Shown here: positions 57,767 to 64,000 of the stretch, in pieces
Position numbering within the stretch: the stretch's first letter is position 1
Layout of the letters: each line of letters starts with the position of its first letter
NCBI RefSeq assembly: GCF_900157375.1
Contig: NZ_LT721901.1
Span: forward strand, 3,644,315-3,708,314
Direction: 5' to 3'
Source of the DNA: Mycobacterium rhizamassiliense
GTDB taxonomy: Bacteria > Actinomycetota > Actinomycetes > Mycobacteriales > Mycobacteriaceae
Length of the DNA stretch: 64,000 nucleotides
Notes under the pieces: generated by a model
Databases searched by the model: none
The model's input: the letters and a program-made list of their open reading frames with translations, nothing else
What the model was told of the DNA's origin: nothing
Program-made: the position numbers and the translations under genes

Positions 57767-59227
57767 CGGAGGCAGCTTTCCGCCGGCGATCACCGTCTGC
57801 AGCTCGACGTACTCGTCGAGGCCCTCCGGCCCGAACTCGCGCCCGATGCCGGAATGCTTGAAACCGCCGAACGGGCTGCCGATGTCGAGGGTGTACATGT
57901 TGATGCCGTAGGTGCCGGCGCGCACCCGTGCGGCGACCTCCAGGCCGTGCGCGATGTCGGCGGTCCACACGGAACCGGCCAGGCCGTAATCGGTCTCGTT
58001 GGCGATGCGCAGCGCGTCTTCTTCGTCGCGGTAACGCAGCACCGTCAGCACCGGGCCGAAGATCTCCTCGCGGGCGATGCGCATGTCGTTGGTGGCGTCG
58101 ACGAACAGCGTCGGGCGCACGTACCAGCCGCGCTCTTCGGTGGTGTTGACGCCACCGAGCACGATGCGGGCGCCCTCGCTCTGCCCCGACCGGATGTACT
58201 CCTGCACCTGGTGTTGATGCCGTTTCGCGAACATTGGTCCGATGTCGGTGTTCTCGTCGGTGGGGTCGCCGACGTTCAGTTCCGACATCATCCCGGCCAG
58301 TGCGTCGACGAATTCGTCGTGGCGTTTTTCGCTGACCAGGATGCGGGTCTGCGCGACGCAGGCCTGTCCGTTGTTCATCAGGCTGGCCGACTTCAGTCCC
58401 GCCACCGTCTTGCCGAAGTCGGCGTCGTCGAGGACGATTGCCGCCGACTTGCCGCCCAGTTCCAGGCTGACCCGCTTGAGCTGCTCGCCGCAGAGCGTGG
58501 CGATGCGGCGACCGACGGCGCTGGAGCCGGTGAATGCGATCTTGTCGACACCCGGGTGGCGCACCAGTGCCTCGCCCACGTCGGTGCCGCCGGGCAGCAC
58601 CGATACCACCCCGTCGGGCAGGCCCAGCTGCTCGATCATCTCGGCCAGCCACAAAGCGTCCAAAGGTGTTTCGGGCGCGGGCTTGATGATGACCGCGCAG
58701 CCGGCGATCAGCGCCGGAATCAGCTTCGGCATGATCAAAAATTGCGGGACATTCCATGGCACGATTGCCCCGACCACCCCGACTGGGGCCCGGTGCAGGT
58801 GCACTTCGCCGAGCACACCCTGGCGGCGTTCCACCCAGGGAAACTCCCGAGCCGCGGCGAGCGTGAGGTGAATCATCGCCGCGGCAGCCGCACCCTGGCC
58901 CATCCGGGAGAAGCTGCGCGGCGACCCCATCTCGTCGGTGATCAGGTCGGCCATCTCGTCGACGTGCCCGGCGTAAATCGCGGCGAGCTCTTCGACTTTG
59001 GCCATCCGCTCGGCGTGCGTGAGCCGCGGCCAGGGGCCGTGGTCGAAGGCCTGCCGCGCGGCCGCGACAGCGACGTCGACGTCTTCGGGGCCGGCCACTT
59101 GGACGTGCCCGATCGGCTCTTCGGAGTGCGGCGAGATCACGGCGAGCTGCTGCGGATTGGCGGGCTTACGCCACTGCCCCCCGACGAACAACTCGTTATA
59201 GGAACGGTGGCCGGAATTGTCTGTCAT
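57761..59227 (-). CDS. Aldehyde dehydrogenase
   Basis: A 488-residue NAD(P) aldehyde dehydrogenase with VPWNVPQFLIMPKLIPAL, GSSAVGRRIAT, VSLELGGKSAAIVL (general base Glu) and NNGQACVAQTRILV (nucleophile Cys). All catalytic elements are intact. It oxidises an aldehyde to an acid for later CoA loading. The ATG at 59227 starts it. The upstream region has a near-perfect dyad with TTCGCTAT arms at 59269-59294, which would control it and the divergent lipocalin-like gene. Confidence 0.93.
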   Translation of the reverse strand: MTDNSGHRSYNELFVGGQWRKPANPQQLAVISPHSEEPIGHVQVAGPEDVDVAVAAARQAFDHGPWPRLTHAERMAKVEELAAIYAGHVDEMADLITDEMGSPRSFSRMGQGAAAAAMIHLTLAAAREFPWVERRQGVLGEVHLHRAPVGVVGAIVPWNVPQFLIMPKLIPALIAGCAVIIKPAPETPLDALWLAEMIEQLGLPDGVVSVLPGGTDVGEALVRHPGVDKIAFTGSSAVGRRIATLCGEQLKRVSLELGGKSAAIVLDDADFGKTVAGLKSASLMNNGQACVAQTRILVSEKRHDEFVDALAGMMSELNVGDPTDENTDIGPMFAKRHQHQVQEYIRSGQSEGARIVLGGVNTTEERGWYVRPTLFVDATNDMRIAREEIFGPVLTVLRYRDEEDALRIANETDYGLAGSVWTADIAHGLEVAARVRAGTYGINMYTLDIGSPFGGFKHSGIGREFGPEGLDEYVELQTVIAGGKLPPL

Positions 59228-59268
59228 CGGGGCACTTCCTACGGAAGGGGCTGGAGCGTGGCCGTAAA

Positions 59269-59294
59269 TTCGCTATTGACGCTAACATAGCGAA
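59269..59294. promoter_or_regulatory. TTCGCTAT-N10-ATAGCGAA operator candidate
   Basis: Exact 8-bp arms TTCGCTAT and ATAGCGAA flank 10 bases. The site lies in the 111-bp divergent promoter between the aldehyde dehydrogenase and the lipocalin-like gene. It shares geometry and core with 27051-27074, and its CTAACATAGC with 46488-46497. It is the best symmetric copy in the window. Confidence 0.7.
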
Positions 59295-59338
59295 AAAAGG
59301 CCCCGGCTGTCACTGTGTCCTGCAAGAACGAGGTTGGC

Positions 59339-60673
59339 ATGAAAAACGATTGGCGCCGTTACCCGTTTCAGTTGGTGCCGGGTGACCCGCAGCTGGACTT
59401 CCCGGCCGCCGAGGGCGAGCACCCCGACCAGGAGTCCGACACCTGGTTCATCGCGGGTCAACTGCAGGCCGCCGAGAGCGACCGGTCGTTCGCCTTCCTG
59501 ACCATCTTCAACAAGAACCAACCCGGGGGAACGGTCGTCGCCGACTTTTACACGTTGGCGCTGTTCGATCTCGACACCGGCGACTACGGCACCTACACCG
59601 ACTACGACATGCCGCCAAAGAACATGGAGCCGGGATCCCAGCGCAAAATGTCCATGGCCGCAGGCCATCTCGACATCAGCTACCAGAGCGGCGCCGGCGC
59701 CGCGTCGTGGACCACCTGCCTCGACGGTGACGGCGAATTACTGCCCTACACCTATCGGGTCAGCCTGGTGGGCACGGATCATCAGCAGCGGCCGATGCGG
59801 CTGGACCTGGTCGTCACCCCGACGCGCCCGCCGACGCCGCTGGGCGCGTCGACGTACAACGGCAAGATCGCCTGCTTCGGCCAACCCGACACCTACTCCT
59901 ACTTCCAGACCGGGATGGCGATGACGGGAACGCTGCGGTGGGGCGATGTCGTCCAGCAGGTCAGCGGCGACGCCGGCCACGTCGACCGGCAGTGGTTCCC
60001 GAGGTATGCGGGCGGGGGAGGAACCGACGGAGACCCGCGGGCCAGGTCGCACGAGTGGCGCACCATCAACTTCGACAATGGCGTCGACGTGAGCATCTGG
60101 CGTCAGTTCGACCGCACGAACGACAATGCGCTGCAACCGTTTACCGGTGTGACGATGAGCCACCCCGATCCCGACATCCCGCCGCAATGCGCCGAGGACG
60201 TCGAGGTCACGATCAGCAGCTATGTGCGCTGGCCGGAGAACGTGCGGCCGCTGGTGCGCCCCCCTTCCTCGGCCCGCTACATGCCCGACCGGCACCGGAT
60301 AACCTGCGCGACAATGCAACTCGACTTGGTCGGTGAGCCGCTGGTGCCCGCCCCGGCGCACGGCCTGCCGATCGAATACATGGAAGGCCCGTACCGCTAC
60401 ACCGGAACGCTGTGGGGCAAGCCGGTGACCGGGTTCGCGTTCAACGAACGCTCGTTGGCGATGTATCGGGACTGGGAGCTGGTCGAGGTGCTGGCCACCA
60501 CGGTCGCCGACGTCGACTCCGGCTTACAGTCGGTGGTCGATCGGCTGGTGCCGTTGGTCGCCGCCGGGCGTCGCAGCGAAGCGGTCGAGCTGTTGACCGG
60601 CGCGGCACCCGCGCAAAACGGCGCGCTCGCAACGCTTCTCGATGACCTGATCGCCGCGCTGTCCGAGAAGTAG
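59339..60673 (+). CDS. CrtC/AttH-like lipocalin-fold protein
   Basis: A 444-residue protein resembling the CrtC (hydroxyneurosporene synthase) / AttH lipocalin-like group: two barrel domains with ESDTWFIAGQLQAAES, a central FGQPDTYSYFQTGMAMTG, and GHVDRQWFPRYAGG. CrtC adds water across double bonds of isoprenoids, and related proteins occur in terpenoid clusters. No signal peptide is seen, so it is cytosolic. The ATG at 59339 is preferred over a GTG at 59315. The last 60 residues (ADVDSGLQSVVDRLVPL onward) form an added helical region. Enzyme activity is not established. Confidence 0.78.
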   Translation: MKNDWRRYPFQLVPGDPQLDFPAAEGEHPDQESDTWFIAGQLQAAESDRSFAFLTIFNKNQPGGTVVADFYTLALFDLDTGDYGTYTDYDMPPKNMEPGSQRKMSMAAGHLDISYQSGAGAASWTTCLDGDGELLPYTYRVSLVGTDHQQRPMRLDLVVTPTRPPTPLGASTYNGKIACFGQPDTYSYFQTGMAMTGTLRWGDVVQQVSGDAGHVDRQWFPRYAGGGGTDGDPRARSHEWRTINFDNGVDVSIWRQFDRTNDNALQPFTGVTMSHPDPDIPPQCAEDVEVTISSYVRWPENVRPLVRPPSSARYMPDRHRITCATMQLDLVGEPLVPAPAHGLPIEYMEGPYRYTGTLWGKPVTGFAFNERSLAMYRDWELVEVLATTVADVDSGLQSVVDRLVPLVAAGRRSEAVELLTGAAPAQNGALATLLDDLIAALSEK

Positions 60674-61825
60674 TCAGCCGGCGGTTGACGCGGCTTCCAG
60701 CGCCGCGGCCCAGCTGAGGTGGCGATGCTGCAATCCCGGTTCGTTGCGCCCGAACACCAGATGATCGTGCGCGCCCGATTCGATGTTGGCCTGCAGACCC
60801 TCGACCAAGCGGTAGTCCTCGTCGCGCACGGTGGCATGCGCGTACTCGAAGACGGCTTGGGCGCCGGCGGCCACCGATTCCTCGGAGAGGTCCAGCGGGG
60901 TCGAATTCTGATGCACCGTGATCGATCGTCCGGGCTCGTCGCCCGGGTAGATGCGAAACAGCTCGCCGTTGGCGATGGTCACCGACAGCACGATGTTGGG
61001 GAACAGCGCGTAGATCACGACCATGTTGTGGAACGGATCCCATTGCTCCTCGGGGACGTCCTCCAGGTCGAGGATCGCGTTCAGCGGAAAGATCAGCCGG
61101 TGGTGCGGTCCGTAGGCGTCGAACACCGTGCAGTTGCTACGGGCGATGGTGGCGAAGGTGTCCCGGTGCACCGTCGCGAAGTGATAGTTCTCGGCGAAGG
61201 TGTCGACGGCCAGCTTCCAGTTGATCGGGGTGTCGAGCACCTTCTCGCCCAACGGCGACCAGTGCCCGATGCCCCATGACTCCAACTCCTCGGCCAGCGG
61301 CCCCAGGTGGGCGGCGACGTCGAGCGTGGCGCTGGCGTCGAGCGCCACCCAGAGAAAACCGGCGAACTCGGCGGCCGGCAGCTCGGTCAGACCGGCGGAC
61401 CTGACGGCCACGTCGGGGAAGCCCTCGCGGCCCGGCAGCCCGACCAGCTTGCCGCTGTTGTCGTAGGTCCAGGCGTGGTACGGGCAGCTGAAGCGCTTGG
61501 CGGTGCCGCATCCGGTTACCACTTGCGACTGCCGGTGCAGGCAGACGTTGTCGAACGCCTTGACCGACCCGTCGGACGTCCTGGTCAGCAGGACGGACCG
61601 CCCCATCACCGTCTTGGTGCAGTACGCGCCGGGTCCGGCCAGTTCGGAGGCGTAGCCGACGAGCTGCGGGCTGGCCAGCATCAGGGCCCGGTCGCTGTGA
61701 TGCCGCTCTGGGGAGGAGTAGTCCCGCGCATCGACCGTGTGCTGGCCTGCGGCGAGGTCGGTCGTCTTGTCGCGCGCCAACTTCAAAGCCCGTCGGGTCA
61801 GGTCGACAAGCTGGTCGTGGTCCAT
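60674..61825 (-). CDS. Rieske ring-hydroxylating oxygenase alpha subunit
   Basis: A 383-residue oxygenase of the aromatic-ring-hydroxylating class. Rieske ligands are Cys95-x-His97 (NVCLHRQS) and Cys114-x2-His117 (SCPYHAWTY). The catalytic iron site is in WKLAVDTFAENYHFATVHRDTF (about 207-228). Unlike the KshA-like proteins at 7539 and 53072, it has a longer N-terminal part and an aromatic-dioxygenase type C-terminal domain. The ATG at 61825 is at the expected start of transcription, so its mRNA is probably leaderless. It is divergent from a MerR gene and probably controlled by it. Confidence 0.92.
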   Translation of the reverse strand: MDHDQLVDLTRRALKLARDKTTDLAAGQHTVDARDYSSPERHHSDRALMLASPQLVGYASELAGPGAYCTKTVMGRSVLLTRTSDGSVKAFDNVCLHRQSQVVTGCGTAKRFSCPYHAWTYDNSGKLVGLPGREGFPDVAVRSAGLTELPAAEFAGFLWVALDASATLDVAAHLGPLAEELESWGIGHWSPLGEKVLDTPINWKLAVDTFAENYHFATVHRDTFATIARSNCTVFDAYGPHHRLIFPLNAILDLEDVPEEQWDPFHNMVVIYALFPNIVLSVTIANGELFRIYPGDEPGRSITVHQNSTPLDLSEESVAAGAQAVFEYAHATVRDEDYRLVEGLQANIESGAHDHLVFGRNEPGLQHRHLSWAAALEAASTAG

Positions 61826-61831
61826 CGGCCC

Positions 61832-61862
61832 AGTACAGACCTTGTCACAGTTGTAAGGTCAA
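61832..61862 (-). promoter_or_regulatory. MerR-type promoter with 19-bp spacer and GACCTT-N11-AAGGTC operator
   Basis: On the minus strand, TTGACC (61857-61862) and TGTACT (61832-61837) are separated by 19 bases, the stretched spacing used by MerR activators. The exact dyad GACCTT-N11-AAGGTC (61838-61860) fills the spacer. The -10 ends 7 bases before the ATG of the oxygenase at 61825, so the transcript would be leaderless. The MerR gene begins 6 bp to the right. Confidence 0.85.
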
Positions 61863-61865
61863 GGG

Positions 61866-62750
61866 GTGGCTGAGAAGTTGCTGATCGGCGACGTCACGGC
61901 CTTGACCGGCATCGCTGCGGGCCGGATCCGCCATTACGAGAAAATCGGGTTGCTGCGCGCGGAGTATCTGAGCAACGGCTACCGAGTCTTCGATGTCGAG
62001 CAGGTCCTCGACTTGTTACGCATCGATCTGATGCGAAGCCTCGGCGTCGGAATCAACGACATCCAACGACTCGTCGACGGCGGGCAGACCACCTTGGCCG
62101 ACCTGCTGGACGAGCACCGCACGCTGCTGGTGCATCAGCGGGACCGGCTGGACCAGCTGATCGCAGCCATCGATGCGGCCACCGATTGCGGCGACGGGGG
62201 TGTCAACGAACACATCTTGCGCACCCTGGCGACCACGCACCGCGACAGCATCGGCGTCATCGGGCGGCTCAGCGCTCCGCTATCGGCGCCCATCGCCGCG
62301 ATGTACGCCGACCTCTTCGAAGAGTGGAAACTGCCGGTCCCCGCGCTATTCGGGCAGATGGTGCTGCCGCCGGCGGCCACCACGTTGCTAAAGCAGCTCG
62401 CCGAGACGCCGGGGCGCGGGGTGCTGTTCGACCGGTTGCGCACCCTCGCGGGCGATGTGATTGCACTAGGCGAGAATCTTTCGGCTGCAACAGAACTCGC
62501 GCACACCTGGATTGAGCAACAGCTGGCCGATCCGCTGCCCGACGACGTGATCCGTGTGCTGCGGGGTGTGCGGCCGCTGCTCGAACATGACCCCGTGATC
62601 GTGCAGGGGTTCCGGGCCTGGGCGCGATCGATCAACCCGGCCGCTGAGCTCTGCATCGATGAGATCGCCACCCGAACGGCCCAGCGGGGCCTGGAAACCG
62701 TGAGCGTCATCGTGCTGCCAGCGGCTAAACCGGCGCTGCACGAGATGTGA
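61866..62750 (+). CDS. MerR family transcriptional regulator
   Basis: A 294-residue regulator. The MerR winged helix is at residues 5-75 (LIGDVTALTGIAAGRIRHYE, then GLLRAEYLSNGYRVFD), followed by a coiled-coil dimer helix (TLADLLDEHRTLLVHQRDRLDQL) and a large C-terminal effector domain. No Cys metal cluster is seen near the coil end, so an organic ligand is likely. The GTG at 61866 overlaps the edge of its own operator, giving autoregulation. It should activate the Rieske oxygenase by twisting the 19-bp spacer. Confidence 0.92.
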   Translation: MAEKLLIGDVTALTGIAAGRIRHYEKIGLLRAEYLSNGYRVFDVEQVLDLLRIDLMRSLGVGINDIQRLVDGGQTTLADLLDEHRTLLVHQRDRLDQLIAAIDAATDCGDGGVNEHILRTLATTHRDSIGVIGRLSAPLSAPIAAMYADLFEEWKLPVPALFGQMVLPPAATTLLKQLAETPGRGVLFDRLRTLAGDVIALGENLSAATELAHTWIEQQLADPLPDDVIRVLRGVRPLLEHDPVIVQGFRAWARSINPAAELCIDEIATRTAQRGLETVSVIVLPAAKPALHEM

Positions 62751-62809
62751 TGCAGATGTGACCACTGTGTCTAATGTGTCCAGTGTTATTTCTGCCGTAC
62801 CCTATCGCT

Positions 62810-63529
62810 GTGTCGTTTACCCGCCGTGACGTGCTGAAATTCGCCGCCGCGACCCCTGCCCTCGTCGGTGTCGGCGTCGCGGCCTCGTCGCTGCACGCCG
62901 CGCCCGCGTCGGCCTCCCTCGGCACCCTGCTGGATTACGCGGCAGGGGTCATCCCCGCCAGCCAGATCCGGGCCGCCGGCGCGGTGGGGTCGATCCGGTA
63001 CGTGTCGGATCGCCGGCCGGGCGGCAACTGGATGCTGGGCAAGCCGATTCTGGTCTCCGAGGCGCGGGACCTGAACAGCAACGGCCTGCAAATCGTCTCC
63101 TGCTACCAGTACGGCAAGGGCAGCACCTCCGACTGGCTGGGCGGCGCCGGCGCCGGTCAGCAGCACGCACAACGCGGCATGCAGCTGCACGCCGCGGCCG
63201 GCGGCCCCGCCAGCGCCCCGATTTATGCCTCGATCGACGACGACCCGTCCTACGAGCAGTACAAGAACCAAGTGGCGCCGTACCTGCGCGCCTGGGAATC
63301 GGTGGTCGGACACCAGCGGACGGGTGTTTACGCCAACTCCAAGACCATCGACTGGGCGCTGCACGACGGGCTGGGCTCCTACTTCTGGCAGCACAACTGG
63401 GGATCGCCCAAGGGATACGCCCATCCGGCCGCGAATCTGCACCAGGTGGAGATCGATAAGCGCAGCGTCGGCGGGGTGGGAGTGGATATCAACGAAATCC
63501 TCAAGCCCCAATACGGGCAGTGGGCCTGA
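62810..63529 (+). CDS. Tat-exported DUF1906 (glycoside-hydrolase-like) protein, Rv2525c homologue
   Basis: A 239-residue protein. The twin-arginine signal TRRDVLKFAAATP sits at residues 4-16, with hydrophobic core VGVGVAAS and cleavage near APASA. The mature DUF1906 domain has a TIM-like fold: ASIDDDPSYEQYKN, GVYANSKTIDWAL and YFWQHNWG. It resembles M. tuberculosis Rv2525c, recalled as Tat-exported and located upstream of fas. The GTG at 62810 follows TACCCT (62798-62803) by 6 bases, so the mRNA may be leaderless. It is proposed to act on cell-envelope glycans. Confidence 0.92.
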   Translation: MSFTRRDVLKFAAATPALVGVGVAASSLHAAPASASLGTLLDYAAGVIPASQIRAAGAVGSIRYVSDRRPGGNWMLGKPILVSEARDLNSNGLQIVSCYQYGKGSTSDWLGGAGAGQQHAQRGMQLHAAAGGPASAPIYASIDDDPSYEQYKNQVAPYLRAWESVVGHQRTGVYANSKTIDWALHDGLGSYFWQHNWGSPKGYAHPAANLHQVEIDKRSVGGVGVDINEILKPQYGQWA

Positions 63530-63902
63530 GTTCTAGACAAGCCCCGTACACCATCGCGGGGCCCGTCCCGTACCGCATCGCGCCCACACCGCCTCCGTCG
63601 GCCGCATTCCAGCAAACACTCGTTCGCCGTTCGTCCGGCGCCGCCAACGCCCTCGCGCGTTCGAGCGCGAAGTAGACGGCCGGTCTCGCGCGGCGCGAAG
63701 TGGAAAATTTTCACATAACGATTTGATAACAATGCGGCCTTGAACAGCGAAGTTATAGCTACTCGACCGTAACCACCTGCACGCAGGACGTTTGTTCGAG
63801 ACGCCCACGGGCGGGGTTAATCGCGGTGTTACCCACGACACGGTTACCCGCGCGTAGAACTCACCAGTAACCGATCAGCACGCGAAAAGCGCGCGAATCC
63901 TT
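63530..63902. other. Intergenic region after the Rv2525c homologue
   Basis: No convincing gene is seen on either strand in these 373 bases. A perfect palindrome GAAAATTTTC lies at 63704-63713 within an AT-rich patch (63700-63725) that is rare in this sequence, and a stem-loop follows the Rv2525c stop. In M. tuberculosis the next gene here is fas, so this could be a long promoter region. Confidence 0.5.
63541..63562 (+). terminator. Stem-loop after the Rv2525c-type gene
   Basis: GCCCCG and CGGGGC form a 6-bp GC stem around a 10-base loop, 12 bp after the stop codon. There is no T-tract, so it would be a weak, mycobacterial-style terminator at best. A second similar but imperfect repeat follows at 63567-63589. 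Confidence 0.35.
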
Positions 63903-64000
63903 ATGACACTCTTAGTACAGCCGATGGAGTCGGCCACGCCGCCCGGCTCACCTGAGTGGCCCACCGACAACTCACCGGTCACCTGCTTTTTGGCTGCGAT
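63903..64000 (+). CDS. Possible start of a gene running off the right edge
   Basis: From ATG 63903 the frame MTLLVQPMESATPPGSPEWP stays open to base 64000 (32 codons). A second ATG lies at 63924. The Pro-rich beginning then PVTCFLAA looks protein-like. I do not recognise it, and no clear ribosome site is visible. It could be the gene after Rv2525c or a chance frame. Confidence 0.3.
   Translation, partial: MTLLVQPMESATPPGSPEWPTDNSPVTCFLAA

Noticed and set aside
63541..63589. Possible CRISPR-like or tandem repeat after the Rv2525c gene
   Set aside because: There are only two imperfect copies of a CCCGTAC-CATCGCG segment, with no regular spacing; a weak stem-loop is a sufficient explanation.

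Overview
The window reads as a chromosomal segment of a slow-growing or environmental Mycobacterium. It is uniformly GC-rich and carries several genus-level markers: a PAS-phosphatase-kinase-STAS protein of the Rv1364c type beside an RsfA-like anti-anti-sigma factor, an Rv2525c-type Tat-exported DUF1906 protein, three F420-dependent luciferase-like oxidoreductases, an NDMA-dependent alcohol dehydrogenase, and a 13E12-type HNH protein under a LexA box. There are no rRNA or tRNA genes, no CRISPR array and no complete insertion sequence.

Most of the 64 kb is one dense catabolic neighbourhood for CoA-activated lipids or ring compounds. 0-8.5 kb: CoA transferase (cut by the left edge), P450, aldehyde dehydrogenase, then a leftward run of Rieske oxygenase, isochorismatase-like protein, thioesterase, acyl-CoA synthetase, SRPBCC protein and SDR. 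8.6-16.8 kb: SnoaL-like protein, Baeyer-Villiger-type monooxygenase, alpha/beta hydrolase, two F420 LLM enzymes, carboxyltransferase and P450. 16.8-17.4 kb: a decayed quinone oxidoreductase tail. 17.4-24.6 kb: SDR, TPP-dependent oxidase, and a TetR / degenerate ABC / YhgE-Pip operon followed by VOC and SDR genes. 24.6-33.7 kb: P450 plus NDMA alcohol dehydrogenase facing a Rieske ferredoxin / amidohydrolase / FadE operon. 33.7-36.3 kb: sigma-factor partner switching genes. 36.3-40.6 kb: amidohydrolase, a TetR-hotdog fusion, a small secreted protein and the SOS-controlled 13E12 gene. 40.6-46.5 kb: acyl-CoA synthetase and four consecutive acyl-CoA dehydrogenases. 46.6-62.7 kb: LLM, SDR, GntR, a fused double CoA transferase, ferredoxin and P450, Rieske oxygenase and FadD, a hydratase pair, aldehyde dehydrogenase, a CrtC/AttH-like protein, a third Rieske oxygenase and MerR. 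62.8 kb to the end: the Rv2525c homologue and the start of the next locus.

Together the genes supply hydroxylation (four P450s, three Rieske oxygenases, one flavin monooxygenase), alcohol and aldehyde oxidation, CoA activation or transfer (three FadD, two CoA transferases), alpha,beta-dehydrogenation (six FadE), hydration (a MaoC pair), hydrolysis and carboxylation. That is enough for side-chain and ring degradation of a polycyclic or terpenoid-like lipid, but the substrate cannot be read from the sequence.

The most distinctive signals are regulatory and degenerative. Inverted repeats recur at the divergent promoters (TACT-N11-AGTA and GCTAT-N10-ATAGC classes), a TetR domain is fused to a thioesterase fold, and a MerR-type promoter has a 19-bp spacer. 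Three enzyme-family members have lost catalytic residues (isochorismatase-like, HSL-like hydrolase, ABC ATPase), and one amidohydrolase carries a one-base frameshift.
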